Origin: JANXQE01 sp035651635
Lineage (GTDB): Bacteria; Verrucomicrobiota; Verrucomicrobiia; Limisphaerales; UBA8199
Reading direction: 5' to 3'
Length of the DNA: 42,683 nucleotides
NCBI GenBank assembly: GCA_035651635.1
Contig: DASRFK010000137.1
Location: 1-42,683 of the forward strand
A model generated the notes under the pieces. The model did no database searches. It was not told the DNA's origin and saw only the letters and a program-made list of their open reading frames with translations. Positions 25,025-33,851 of the stretch are shown piece by piece (the stretch's first letter is position 1; each line of letters opens with the position of its first letter). A program made the position numbers and the translations under genes.

Positions 25025-25694
25025 CGGCGTCTCGACATCCTTTAAGCCATATTTGCATCTTCGGATTTGCCCTATTGAAACCCATCCAGGGGTCGGAAGG
25101 CGCAACTTTTGAGACGATAAGCGAATTCTCAGCTCAAGTGCATGCGGCCCATTTCCTCGAGGGCCTGTTGGAGTTGGGCGGTATTCTCAATCATAGCGTG
25201 AGCTTCAAAATCCCCTTCCGCAGAGCGGGCTGTCCACGCACCTGCTGAAAGAAAGCCACCGCTTCTTCATACTCGACCGTGTATTCACGCACCACCACTA
25301 TATCAAAGCCGTAGCGCCTTCGCACGCTCCTGCTTGACACCAGATTGTAATGACCAGGTGGCAAGTCCGCGATTTCGGGCCGCCTGGGCGCGTGCGAGGA
25401 TTCTCGATCGAGTTGCTTGTGACTGGTCGGAGTCAGTGGGGTGTAACCTGTTCTGGTTTGCAGCCATGATCGAGTGAGTTTCCCCTTTTCCTGACGTTTC
25501 CTTTAATCCTGTGAGGCGCACACTGACGCTAAGTTGAGCGCCGTGATAAATATCATTGGTGTATTCTCGAGATTACGTCTCGCCTCAGCTTCCTGTCCGT
25601 TTTGGCTTAGAATCGGGGGAGTTGTCGATTTCGCTTGACGGAGGTCATTAGCAGCGTGATCCTGCTAATACCGTTATCAGAAAGGCAACTTCGT
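25025..25694. other. Long intergenic region after ychF
   Basis: 670 bp without an intact gene. The first two thirds hold decayed minus-strand coding pieces (described separately). The last part is the leader of the BspA-like gene; it has a small inverted repeat TGATA (25544-25548) and TATCA (25551-25555) separated by AA. No terminator or RNA gene is recognisable. Confidence 0.5.
25129..25467 (-). pseudogene. Remnant of two overlapping small genes
   Basis: Three minus-strand pieces line up as broken genes. An ATG at 25467 opens MAANQNRLHPTDSDQSQ...QERAKALRL, stopping at 25303. A second frame crosses that stop and reads RYGFDIVVVREYTVEYEEAV...ALRKGILKLTL, ending with TGA at 25191. An ATG overlapping that TGA (25194) opens MIENTAQLQQALEEMGRMHLS, stopping at 25129. 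The ATGA junction and the MIENTAQLQQALEEMGRM opening resemble the start of small antitoxin-like proteins common in PVC bacteria. The first two pieces may be one gene with a frameshift near 25310, the third a truncated partner. Confidence is low; the family is recalled, not searched. Confidence 0.33.
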
Positions 25695-27503
25695 ATGCGC
25701 ATTGGCTCTGGGCTCTGCCTACTCCTAAACTTCAGTTGCTCCATTGAACATATAGGTCTGGCCTTGAGGCTTTGCCCGACCCTTTTCTGGACGATCTTGT
25801 TGATAGCGGGCGCAGGCGCGCACGCCCAGAATCTAACCTACACCACCAATGGGGGTACGCTTACTGTCACGGGTTTTAACGGCCTTGGGGGTTCAGTAGT
25901 AATTCCTGACACGACAAACGGCCTACCCGTCACCGCGATTGGAGCCGGCGCGTTCCAAGGACGGACCTCCCTCACGAATGTCTTGATCCCGGATTCTGTT
26001 ACCAACATCGGCTCTTTCGCATTTCGTCAGTGTGTAGCCCTCCAGTTCCTTTCGCTTCCGTTTAGTCTTCGAGGCATTGGGGACTCGGCATTTGCATTCA
26101 CCGGCCTCACGAACGTAAGCATCGGTGCGACCGTTACTGCCATAGGAGATTATGCCTTTCTGGGGTGCCCCAGCCTTAAGGCGATTGCCGTTGAGGCATC
26201 CAACCCGGTTTACGCTGGCGTTGATGGTGTCCTGTTTGACAAGGCACAGGCATCGCTAATTACCTATCCAAAAGGCAAGGCGGGCGCCTTCACCGTCCCG
26301 GCGGGCGTCACCAATATTTATCCTAACGCCTTCTATTCGTGCTCAGCCTTAACGGAAGTGCTAATCCCAAAAACTCTCACGCAGTTAGGGGGCGGAGCCT
26401 TCGCTGGCTGCACTGCTTTGAACAGTATAACGCTGCCTGACAGCTTGGTTTCCATTGGGTCGGCGGCGTTCCAAAACTGCACGAGCCTAAGTGAAATAAC
26501 GATCCCGGAAAATGTAACGGATCTACCGGATTGGGTGTTTTCGGGCTGCACTTCGTTAAGCGCGGCCGACTGCGGAAGCGGGGTTACGGGGATCGGTTAC
26601 CACGCCTTTTCACCGTGTCCCAACCTCGCCTCCATCCGATTCGGTAATGGCCTCAAGGTAATAGGCGACTCCGCTTTCTACAGCTGCAGCGGCCTTACCA
26701 ATGTGACTTTTCCGAATGGCCTCAGGGCAATAGGAGATTCCACTTTTGACAGCTGCCACAGCCTGACCGATGTTACTTTTCCCAATACATTGCAGGCCAT
26801 TGGCAGCCATGCCTTCGAGGTGTGCACTAATCTAAGCAGTCTCGTAATTCCGGACAGCGTTAGCAGCCTCGGCGGAGGAGCATTTTATGATTGCACCGGT
26901 GTGACCACTCTTATCATAGGCAATGGTGTTTCCATAATCCCGGATTTTTGTTTCGCGGCCTGCGGAAGCTTAACCAACTTAGTAATCGGCAAAGGGGTCA
27001 GGAGCATTGGCAAGTTTGCTTTCTTTAATTGCAGCGACCTTACCAGTGTTACCATACCTGCGAGCATTAATTTCATTGGGCCTTTAGCTTTCGACAATTG
27101 CGCCGTCAAGAGCGCTTTTTTTGAAGGCGATATGCCCTCCGTTGATAATACGCCGGGGGTTGATATTTCTCCTGGATTCGCGTACATGGGCTCGACCCTT
27201 TACTACCTTCCAGGGACAACCGGCTGGAGTTCCTCATTTGATCAGCGCCCGACCGAGCAGTGGTTCCTTCGCGGACCGCTTATTCTCGACCAAGAGAGGC
27301 CGTTTGGGCCGCAGACTAACGGGTTCGGATTTATCGTTTCCTGGGCAACAAATACTGATGTTTTGGTCGAAGTTTCGACTGACCTGGCTGCCAACTTTTG
27401 GCAGCCGGTGGTCACCAACCGCCTCACAACAGGATCGTTTTATTTCAATGATCCCCAATGGACAAATTACGCAAGCCGTTTCTACCGTGTCCGTTCCCGT
27501 TAG
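25695..27503 (+). CDS. BspA-type leucine-rich repeat surface protein
   Basis: 602 residues. The ATG at 25695 leads into a signal peptide (hydrophobic TLFWTILLIAGAGAHAQ). The bulk (about 60-490) consists of LRR_5/BspA repeats of about 23 residues, for example SLTNVLIPDSVTNIGSFAFRQC, SLSEITIPENVTDLPDWVFSGC, GLTNVTFPNGLRAIGDSTFDSC and DLTSVTIPASINFIGPLAFDNC, some separated by an SNPVYAGVDGVLFDKAQASLITYPKG insertion. The C-terminal about 80 residues form a beta domain (VLVEVSTDLAANFWQPVVTNRLTTGSFYFNDPQWTNYASRFYRVRSR) that resembles parts of other exported proteins in this window. BspA-like proteins are usually adhesins; the role here is unknown. Confidence 0.88.
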   Translation: MRIGSGLCLLLNFSCSIEHIGLALRLCPTLFWTILLIAGAGAHAQNLTYTTNGGTLTVTGFNGLGGSVVIPDTTNGLPVTAIGAGAFQGRTSLTNVLIPDSVTNIGSFAFRQCVALQFLSLPFSLRGIGDSAFAFTGLTNVSIGATVTAIGDYAFLGCPSLKAIAVEASNPVYAGVDGVLFDKAQASLITYPKGKAGAFTVPAGVTNIYPNAFYSCSALTEVLIPKTLTQLGGGAFAGCTALNSITLPDSLVSIGSAAFQNCTSLSEITIPENVTDLPDWVFSGCTSLSAADCGSGVTGIGYHAFSPCPNLASIRFGNGLKVIGDSAFYSCSGLTNVTFPNGLRAIGDSTFDSCHSLTDVTFPNTLQAIGSHAFEVCTNLSSLVIPDSVSSLGGGAFYDCTGVTTLIIGNGVSIIPDFCFAACGSLTNLVIGKGVRSIGKFAFFNCSDLTSVTIPASINFIGPLAFDNCAVKSAFFEGDMPSVDNTPGVDISPGFAYMGSTLYYLPGTTGWSSSFDQRPTEQWFLRGPLILDQERPFGPQTNGFGFIVSWATNTDVLVEVSTDLAANFWQPVVTNRLTTGSFYFNDPQWTNYASRFYRVRSR

Positions 27504-27709
27504 GGCGGTCTCGACGCGTTTGCCCCTGTCGGTCGCAGGAAAATTATATTACTCCGTTCGACTCGTGTTTCCGCGGGGGGGCAGGATAGGTGCGGGTTAA
27601 TAGGCCACAGGCAGATGAAATTCAGAGTGTCAGCGGTTGTCGATATCTTCCTGAGCTCAGGTGCCGTTCGGAGGCGATCCGATAACGTCGTTTCACTGCG
27701 AGTTTTCGT

Positions 27710-28267
27710 TCACGGTTCCACCCATTGGCTGCTGATCCTGAACGCCTCGAAATCGTGCGACCAGTTGAACAGCCGCAGGATGGAGTTAGGTGTTTTTTCG
27801 TAAAGCCGGTCCAGCCAGTTTTCTCGCTGGAATATCCATTCCGCGTTCCATCTTGCATCAGGGTCAGCGATTTGCAGTGCTACCAGTTCCGATGCACCCG
27901 GCTTGATTGTTGTTTCTCCGATGACGCGGGCTGCTTCGTAGTTCGAGTCTGGATTTCCGGCGTACCGCTTTTTAATCTCTGGTGGCAGGTTCCAATTGGG
28001 CGTCGGGTGCTTCGCTCGCGGATTATTCAGTTCGATTTCCACGTGGCCCCACGAGACGTTCCACCGGTTCTGGTTTGTCAGCACTATCAGCGCCCATTTC
28101 TGCCCATGCGCGTCATTGCTGTAGCTCAGAAACGAAATAGCTACGCTGTCTGGTCTGGTTGGCGTGCTTTCGTTACCGACCGCACAAAGAAAGCAAAGTG
28201 TGCCTAGCGTCGAGGTCAAGCAGAGTATTCCCACCGCGGATAGCAACTTTTTGCTCCTTTTGTTCAC
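27710..28267 (-). CDS. Hypothetical exported or membrane-anchored protein
   Basis: 185 residues if started at the GTG at 28267, which overlaps the stop of the upstream GloVer gene (GTGA) and leads straight into a hydrophobic segment (KLLSAVGILCLTSTLGTLCFLCAVG). A longer reading frame upstream of this is only overlap with GloVer. The remainder (VAISFLSYSNDAHGQKWALIVLTNQNRWNVSWGHVEIELNNP...IKPGASELVALQIADPDARWNAEWIFQRENW) looks like a beta-sandwich of the kind seen in small Verrucomicrobia proteins. I do not recognise a family. Translational coupling to GloVer suggests a joint role. Confidence 0.65.
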   Translation of the reverse strand: MNKRSKKLLSAVGILCLTSTLGTLCFLCAVGNESTPTRPDSVAISFLSYSNDAHGQKWALIVLTNQNRWNVSWGHVEIELNNPRAKHPTPNWNLPPEIKKRYAGNPDSNYEAARVIGETTIKPGASELVALQIADPDARWNAEWIFQRENWLDRLYEKTPNSILRLFNWSHDFEAFRISSQWVEP

Positions 28268-29721
28268 AGGATGGCCAGCCGGTAGAACTTGACTGGGGCG
28301 GCGGTATTGGTGTCGCTGAATTCGACCGATCCACTGGTAGAAGTGATGCCGTCCACCTCGCTCCAATTTCTGGGGTTGGCGCTTGCGTTCAGGTTAGTAA
28401 TAGCTTGAAGTACCAGCCGATTGGCCGCGCTCGTGCTTCCTTGGATGGAAATGTTGCCCGCTTGTGTTCGTACGATTTGGGTTAGAGTCGGTGGGTCGGC
28501 CTTTATGCGCAGGCGGTAGATCACACCTGCTCCGTTGTCCCCGGCTGGCCCTCCTGCCCAGGCTGTGCCGTAGAGGTTGCCGTCAGGCCCGATGGTCACG
28601 CCGGCCATGGGGTCCCAGCCGTTGGTCTTGGCGAAGTTGGCCAGGATCTGCATCTGGCCGTTGGTGCAGATGGCAAAGATGGTTCCCCACGCGTAGACTA
28701 GGCCATTACCGGCAGTTGTAGTCCCATAGAACCATCCGTTCGGTCCGGCGGTCAGGCCGGCCCAGGGTGCTGCCCCTTCACCGAAGTCGAAGCTGTGCAG
28801 TTGCTGAAACGGACCGTTGGTGTTGACTCGGTAGACTGTTCCCTCGTTCCCGTAGATACCTCCATTAAGAGTCGTGCCGTAGAGCCAGCCATCGGGCATG
28901 GCTAGTAAGCTGTCGCTAGGCTCGTTCCGGTCGGGCCCGCTGAAGTTCACCAGAGTGGTTAGCTCTCCCGAGGGTGTAATTCGGAACACGGTGCCATCCC
29001 CGTTGGTTCCCCCTAGAAAGGTAGTCCCGTAAGGTTGCCATCGGCACCTACGGCCAAGCCCCCCCTGGGGCTCGAAGCCCTTTGTGTTCGTGCCGCCGAT
29101 CGGTCCGTACCCCGCGAAGTGGTACAACGTCGTGAAGTCTCCTCGGTAGCTAATTTTGTAGACGGTTCCTCCGCCGAATTTTCCGCCCCCGGATGCGGTG
29201 CCGTAGAGATAGCCATCGGGCCCGGGGCTCAAGCTACCGTACGGCCATGCCCCGTCTTGGTTAGTTAAGACGTTGCCGCTCGCATTTTCGCGGCTGAATG
29301 CGTAAAGCACACTCAGCCCGCCGTTTGAGTCCACTTGGAAGAGTGTGCCGCTGCTTCCAGGCCCGGCAAAGTTGGCTGTTCCGTAGTAGAGCCCGTTCGT
29401 GCCCCGCGTGAGTCCTCCGTAGGGGGCCCCGCCCGTATGGGTTCCATCGAGGCTGCCCAGGATGGTCATTTGTCCCTGGGGGCTTAGCTTGAAGGCGGCG
29501 CCAAAGCCACCGTCTCCACCGACGTAGGTGGCTCCATACAGGTAGTTGTCAGGCCCCAGCGTCAGCGTTTCTCGCGGGCTGCGTGGGGCGCTAAAGACGC
29601 CGTTGGTGAAGCTTATCAGCACCTCGATCGTGGGGGTTGCGGCCTTGGCTGCGACGATAGTTAAAACGCTAGCTGCTGATGCTAATCGGAGGAGGATCGT
29701 CCCTAAGGACCCGCACCACAA
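28264..29721 (-). CDS. GloVer-type tandem-repeat secreted protein with two compensating frameshifts
   Basis: 485 residues, signal peptide (about 1-27, ending AAKAA), then about eight repeats of roughly 45-55 residues with core G(G/S)L-xx-GxDGxLYGTT-xGG-xxGxGTVFxI (for example GSLSPGPDGYLYGTASGGGKFGGGTVYKI, AGVTIGPDGNLYGTAWAGG). This is the choice-of-anchor repeat family named after Gloeobacter and Verrucomicrobia. In one repeat the protein reads GGLGRRCRWQPYGTTFLGG, but the +1 frame gives GGLAVGADGNL, which exactly restores the motif. A seven-base C run (29059-29065, one extra base) and a missing A near 29031 explain it. The C-terminus (LVLQAITNLNASANPRNWSEV...APVKFYRLAIL) resembles the BspA protein's end. 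Function unknown. Confidence 0.82.
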   Translation of the reverse strand: MWCGSLGTILLRLASAASVLTIVAAKAATPTIEVLISFTNGVFSAPRSPRETLTLGPDNYLYGATYVGGDGGFGAAFKLSPQGQMTILGSLDGTHTGGAPYGGLTRGTNGLYYGTANFAGPGSSGTLFQVDSNGGLSVLYAFSRENASGNVLTNQDGAWPYGSLSPGPDGYLYGTASGGGKFGGGTVYKISYRGDFTTLYHFAGYGPIGGTNTKGFEPQGGLGRRCRWQPYGTTFLGGTNGDGTVFRITPSGELTTLVNFSGPDRNEPSDSLLAMPDGWLYGTTLNGGIYGNEGTVYRVNTNGPFQQLHSFDFGEGAAPWAGLTAGPNGWFYGTTTAGNGLVYAWGTIFAICTNGQMQILANFAKTNGWDPMAGVTIGPDGNLYGTAWAGGPAGDNGAGVIYRLRIKADPPTLTQIVRTQAGNISIQGSTSAANRLVLQAITNLNASANPRNWSEVDGITSTSGSVEFSDTNTAAPVKFYRLAIL

Positions 29722-29967
29722 TTATCTTGCCAGGTTTCATGAACTGATGGGTATGTCGCAATCAGCTCGGCAGCGAACGGAAACCACGACCTGCAAGCTC
29801 GCGACTTGAAATGATAATTTCGATCAAAGTCCTAAGCGTAGCACTCCATTCATTAACATTACTTAATTCTATCCTTTTGGGTAAATCAATCATTGACCAC
29901 GGGGCGACTGAAGATGAACTGGCGGCGCGAGGTTGATGGCCGCGACCGTTAAGACTTCTAATGCAGG

Positions 29968-31074
29968 CTACTGGTTTTTCGCGAACATTTTGCCCGGCAG
30001 TTGCCGGATGATGCGCTTCATTTCCAGGCTCAGCAGAGCGACGGAGGTGGCGGAGGCTGGCAGACCACTTTTGCGAATAACTTCGTCGATGCTGAGTTGT
30101 TCCTCGCTTAAGGTGTCGTAGACCCTCTGTTCATTCTCCGAGAGTTCCAAGGCCGGCAGCGTGCCGGTTTCGGCGGGCGAGGCGGGCTTATTACTCGGTG
30201 GGAACAGGTACTCGAATTCGCTCAGGATGTCTTCGGCGCCTTCGCAGAGCTTGGCGCCTTTCTTGATGAGGTCGTGACAGCCTTTACTGCGAGGCGAATC
30301 TATCCGACCGGGGACAGCGAAGACCTGCCGGCCGTATTCGTTGGCGAAGTTGGCGGTTATTAGCGCGCCACTCGTCAGATTGGCCTCAACCACTACTGTG
30401 CCGAGCGTCATCCCCGCGACGATCCGGTTGCGGATGGGGAACGATTGCTTGTCGCCCGGCCGATTAAAAGGGAACTGGGTTATCAACGCGCCGCTGGCGG
30501 TGATTTGCTCGAATAACTTCGCATTCTCTGGCGGAGTGACCAAATTGATCCCGGTACCCAGCACAGCCACGGTACGGCCGTTGGCGCTGAGGGCGCCCTG
30601 GTGCGCCGCCGAATCGATTCCTCGGGCGCCTCCGCTCACCACGGTTACGCCGAGGTAAGCGAGTTGATAGGCCAGTTTGCGGGCCACTTCAATTCCGTAA
30701 TGCGTGGTCATCCGCGACCCGACCATCGCGACCGCGTTCTTGTCTTTGGGCAGGAGAGCGCCTTTTACGTACAGGACGATCGGCGGATCGTAAATCTCAC
30801 GCAATAATTCCGGATAATTCTCGTCGTTTTGGGTGATGATCTGGCATCCAAATTCTTCGATGCGCTTCAACTCCGCCGCGAGGTCCACGCTCTTTTCCCA
30901 ACCTGCAATTGCGGCGGCGGTCTCCTCTCCAATGCCTTTGGCTCGTAGTAATTGGTGCCGCGAGGCACCCAAGATGGACACGGCATCGCCAAAAACTTCC
31001 AGTAGTTGTCGGACACGAACCGGGCCGACATTTTCAATCAAATTCAGAGCCACCAATGCTTCGCGCGAGTCCAT
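29968..31074 (-). CDS. dprA: DNA-processing protein DprA
   Basis: 368 residues from the ATG at 31074 (a GTG at 31128 would add 18). An N-terminal helix-hairpin-helix/SAM-like region (ALNLIENVGPVRVRQLLEVFGD...AKGIGEETAAAI) precedes the Rossmann-like DprA/Smf domain (NDENYPELLREIYDPPIVLYVKG, VAMVGSRMTTHYG, VVSGGARGIDSAAHQGAL, VLGTGINLVTPPEN, FPIRNRIVAGMTLGTVVVEANLTSGALITANFANEYGRQVFAVPG). The C-terminal winged helix (SENEQRVYDTLSEEQLSIDEVIRKSGLPASATSVALLSLEMKRII) is present. DprA loads RecA onto incoming single-stranded DNA during transformation. No other competence gene is in view. Confidence 0.97.
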   Translation of the reverse strand: MDSREALVALNLIENVGPVRVRQLLEVFGDAVSILGASRHQLLRAKGIGEETAAAIAGWEKSVDLAAELKRIEEFGCQIITQNDENYPELLREIYDPPIVLYVKGALLPKDKNAVAMVGSRMTTHYGIEVARKLAYQLAYLGVTVVSGGARGIDSAAHQGALSANGRTVAVLGTGINLVTPPENAKLFEQITASGALITQFPFNRPGDKQSFPIRNRIVAGMTLGTVVVEANLTSGALITANFANEYGRQVFAVPGRIDSPRSKGCHDLIKKGAKLCEGAEDILSEFEYLFPPSNKPASPAETGTLPALELSENEQRVYDTLSEEQLSIDEVIRKSGLPASATSVALLSLEMKRIIRQLPGKMFAKNQ

Positions 31075-31269
31075 TTTGAAGGCATGATTCTTGCAGAACT
31101 CAACCGGCCCGTGCCCTCCTTGGGTCACGACGCAATCGCCCCGACTTTTCCGCGCCCGCTACCATAAGTCAACAATATGCAACAACTACAAAGCAGAAGT
31201 CGAATTGCTTTGTATCGGATGTCCCTGCTTTCGCAAGCCATTTCCCTGTACGTGCTGAGAATCCGCCGG

Positions 31270-31381
31270 TTTTGGAGTGCGCCGCTTTGCGGCGCTTTTT
31301 CGCGGCGAGGGAGTTGGAACGATTGCGGACTCACTGTTTGCGGCCGTCGGATCAAGCGACGCGCAGCGCCGCACTCCAAAA
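31270..31381. repeat. ACTCCAAA hairpin repeat, inverted pair (copy 3)
   Basis: Left end TTTTGGAGT (31270-31278) runs into hairpin GCGCCGC (31279-31285), loop TTT, GCGGCGC (31289-31295). Right end is hairpin GCGACGC (31356-31362), loop GCA, GCGCCGC (31366-31372; one mismatch), then ACTCCAAAA (31373-31381). The two units face each other across about 60 bp, like a BIME. It sits between dprA and the asparaginase gene. Confidence 0.78.
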
Positions 31382-31419
31382 CGTGCGCGCCTCTCCCTTA
31401 AGCGCGCCGTTTCTGGCGT

Positions 31420-32418
31420 CTATCGTGTCGTGCTCTTATCGAGCCGAGTAACGATCGAAGGCTGGAGTACCTGGCTGTTGGCGCTCGTTGCCACTGAAAA
31501 CTTAAACCCGTTATCAGTTCCGGCGGCTCCGAACCGGCCTTGTTTGTCCAAAGCAACGAAGTTGATGCTCAAATCAAGGCCCTTCGGATCCTGTCGGGCG
31601 ATGCGCTGGATGGTCTGTTCGCAGGCGGCCTGAGGATGCAATCCCTGCCGCATGTACTCGACCACCAAAAAAGAAGCGCAATAACGCATTACATTCTCTC
31701 CAACGCCTGTTGCCCCGGCGGCTCCGACGTCATTATCGACGTACAAACCACTTCCTAAAATAGGCGAATCCCCCACGCGACCTGGCAATTTGTCGGCCAG
31801 ACCACTAGTAGAACAACCGCCGGCGATCGTGCCGTCGGAGCTCAACGCCAGCAGCGCAATCGTATCGTGGTTTTCCTTTTTTGTTCCCGATGAACTTGCC
31901 GGAGCTCCGTTCTTCTGCTGCCATTGGTCATAGCGGTGCGAGTCCAGCGGAACCGCTTCCAGTCCTTCGTGGAGCGCAAACAGGCGCGCGCCCTCTCCGA
32001 CCAGCATCACGTGAGGCGTTTTTTCCATCACTCGCCGCGCGGCTGAAATGGGATGGCGAATTCCTTCGAGCGCCGCCACGCTGCCTCCGCGATGGCCCGG
32101 GCCTGACATAATGCAGGCATCCAGTTGGACAACGCCGGCCGCATTGGGCTTGCCCGCCAGTCCAACCGAGTGGTTGTTCGGGTCGGATTCAACTACCCAG
32201 ATTCCCTGCTCCACCGCGTCCAGGAGCGACCCACCCCGAGCCAGGACCGCGAGGGCCGCGTCGTTGGCCGGTTTGCCAAAAGGCCAGGTCGAGACGATCA
32301 GAGGTTTGTCGCCGGGTCCAAGCTCGGCACTTTGAGATACGCCGGCCAGGCCGCAAGCGGTCCCACTGAGAAGCCCCAGCGCCGTCCGGTCCAGAAAAGT
32401 GCGACGCGATAAGTTCAT
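31420..32418 (-). CDS. Isoaspartyl peptidase / glycosylasparaginase-type Ntn hydrolase, Tat-exported
   Basis: 332 residues. A twin-arginine signal (NLSRRTFLDRTALGLLSGTACGLAG) precedes an Ntn-hydrolase of the N4-(beta-N-acetylglucosaminyl)-L-asparaginase family. Visible signatures: WPFGKPANDAALAVLARGGSLLDAVEQGIWVVESDPNNHSVGLAGKPNA, then the autocleavage site before T186 in KENHDTIALLALSSDGTIAGGCSTSGLADKLPGRVGDSPILGSGLYVDNDVGAAGATGVGE. Cleavage before Thr gives alpha and beta chains with Thr as nucleophile. Such enzymes remove GlcNAc-Asn linkages or isoaspartyl peptides. Export suggests a role in glycoprotein breakdown (inference). Confidence 0.93.
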   Translation of the reverse strand: MNLSRRTFLDRTALGLLSGTACGLAGVSQSAELGPGDKPLIVSTWPFGKPANDAALAVLARGGSLLDAVEQGIWVVESDPNNHSVGLAGKPNAAGVVQLDACIMSGPGHRGGSVAALEGIRHPISAARRVMEKTPHVMLVGEGARLFALHEGLEAVPLDSHRYDQWQQKNGAPASSSGTKKENHDTIALLALSSDGTIAGGCSTSGLADKLPGRVGDSPILGSGLYVDNDVGAAGATGVGENVMRYCASFLVVEYMRQGLHPQAACEQTIQRIARQDPKGLDLSINFVALDKQGRFGAAGTDNGFKFSVATSANSQVLQPSIVTRLDKSTTR

Positions 32419-32755
32419 ACCTTTTGATAATTGAGTGTGTCAGCGCAACCTAGTCGGGCCGAACCAGCGGAGCGAGTCGAAATTTATGGGGCGTACTCGG
32501 TTAGTGACGCCGGGGCGAGGGGTCAGTGCTGCAGCTTTTTCGGGGTTGTGGGCGGAAAGAATTGGGTTCTGAGCCCTCGGCGCGGCCGAAAGCGGATACT
32601 GCACCGGGGGAAAGCCGCGGTGTTAAGGAAAATTCCGGCATGCCATAAAATATCCGGCTAAAAGCCGGGACTCCGAGCATGAACATCGAAGCGCAATGGA
32701 TTAAATAAAACGCGCGCCGCCTTCGTCTCTAATACAGAACTCGAGACCCGAACAT
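32419..32755. other. Intergenic region between divergent genes
   Basis: 337 bp between the minus-strand asparaginase and the plus-strand hypothetical gene; promoters for both are expected here. It holds one single hairpin repeat unit (32654-32674). The short reading frames crossing it lack any protein-like pattern. Nothing else is recognised. Confidence 0.5.
32654..32674 (+). repeat. ACTCC hairpin repeat, diverged single unit (copy 4)
   Basis: Hairpin CCGGCT (32654-32659), loop AAA, AGCCGG (32663-32668), followed by GACTCC (32669-32674) and then GAGCATG where other copies have AAA. Same layout as copies 1 and 2, with compensatory changes in both stem arms. Confidence 0.55.
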
Positions 32756-33199
32756 ATGAAGTACACTCTGGCCATTCTTGCAGCCGCGGGAGTATGGCTT
32801 TCGACAGCTGCAGCTGCAGGAGAGAAGGCCCTGGTCTATTACGTCCAGTTGATCCGGTGCAGCGACCAGGAGCAGCCGCCGGAGCCGGGCAGCCGGCGAG
32901 TCGGGCCGAAATTAGCTGAGCGGTTCCAATGCGTGTTTCGGTGCCGGAACTATTGGGAAATCAACCAGGAAAAGGTCGAAGTGCTGCCCAGCAAGAGTGC
33001 TCGGGTCCGGCTGAACAACGGGCGCGATGTCGAAATCGACCTAAGTCACCCGGGCAAGAGAAAAGTTTCCACGTTCCATAAGGGGCGCCTGATCGATCAG
33101 ACCATCGAACCGCTCGGCGAAAATATGACTCTGATTGGGGGGGACCGCGACCAAACGAGTCACTGGTTCATCGTGGTCCGACGCGACAAACCAGGCTGA
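32756..33199 (+). CDS. Hypothetical periplasmic protein (147 aa)
   Basis: A clear Sec signal (MKYTLAILAAAGVWLSTAAAA, cleavage near AAAAG-EK) followed by about 125 residues with a beta-rich pattern: KALVYYVQLIRCSDQEQPPEPGSRRVGPKLAERFQCVFRCRNYWEINQEKVEVLPSKSARVRLNNGRDVEIDLSHPGKRKVSTFHKGRLIDQTIEPLG...SHWFIVVRRD. Three cysteines may bond. I do not recognise a domain. The ATG at 32756 is fixed by the signal. It is convergent with the methyltransferase gene (stops 10 bp apart). Confidence 0.75.
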   Translation: MKYTLAILAAAGVWLSTAAAAGEKALVYYVQLIRCSDQEQPPEPGSRRVGPKLAERFQCVFRCRNYWEINQEKVEVLPSKSARVRLNNGRDVEIDLSHPGKRKVSTFHKGRLIDQTIEPLGENMTLIGGDRDQTSHWFIVVRRDKPG

Positions 33200-33209
33200 G
33201 AGCCATTCG

Positions 33210-33851
33210 CTAAACCTCACCTCTTTGCCACCAGTCAGTCCGCAGCAGTCCCCAATCACTGACGCGCCTTTGCCGCAACACGAAGCCCTGCTCGGCCAGG
33301 AACGGGTCCGGCACAGTCAGACACCGGGCCGGCAATCGGGTGACTATCCTGAAAAACAGATACATCAACCGGTGAATCAGACTCGCGCGCCATCGGCGCC
33401 AGCCGGTCGACGGAATCTGAAAATCGGCCATCAGCCAATGGGCGCTTGGCGCGGCCGCCTGCGCCAGCTTTGGTAACAATTCCCGCAAATCCTGCGGCCG
33501 AAAACAGTCGAGGAAGAAGTGCGTGACGATGAGATCGAAAATACCAGCGGGCGGCTGCCAGGCCAAAGCATCGGCCTGAACAAATTCAATCACGGTCGTG
33601 GTTGATTCGCCGGACACCCGGTGCTGGGCAAGTTGCAGCATACGCGCGCTGGCATCGACGCATACAATCTTCCCCGGCCGCAGGTTTCTCAAACATTCCG
33701 CGAGAAAACGGCCGTTGCCTTCGCCCAGGATCAGCACGTTTACTGCTCTCAACTCTCGGGACAGGAATGCGGTGCGACAACGCTGCAGCTTGTCGCCAGC
33801 CAAAACCAACTCGAGCCAACGATAATGTGGGGCAAGGCCGTCAAAGCTCAC
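33210..33851 (-). CDS. Class I SAM-dependent methyltransferase
   Basis: 213 residues. Rossmann-fold methyltransferase motifs are visible: motif I VLILGEGNGRFLAECL (glycine-rich SAM loop, about residues 38-53), the acidic end of strand 2 KIVCVDASARMLQLAQ, VEFVQADAL (motif II-like) and FDLIVTHFFLDCFRPQDLRELLPKLA (motif IV). The C-terminal part is Arg/Trp-rich (GWRRWRASLIHRLMYLFFRIVTRL) and may lie on the membrane. The substrate is unknown. Its start overlaps the end of the upstream small membrane protein by 11 bp, so the two are probably one operon. Confidence 0.88.
   Translation of the reverse strand: MSFDGLAPHYRWLELVLAGDKLQRCRTAFLSRELRAVNVLILGEGNGRFLAECLRNLRPGKIVCVDASARMLQLAQHRVSGESTTTVIEFVQADALAWQPPAGIFDLIVTHFFLDCFRPQDLRELLPKLAQAAAPSAHWLMADFQIPSTGWRRWRASLIHRLMYLFFRIVTRLPARCLTVPDPFLAEQGFVLRQRRVSDWGLLRTDWWQRGEV

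Noticed and set aside
25695..27503. Repeats in the BspA-like gene taken as a CRISPR or satellite array
   Set aside because: The periodicity is in the protein (about 23 residues); the DNA units are diverged and lack constant repeat/spacer form.
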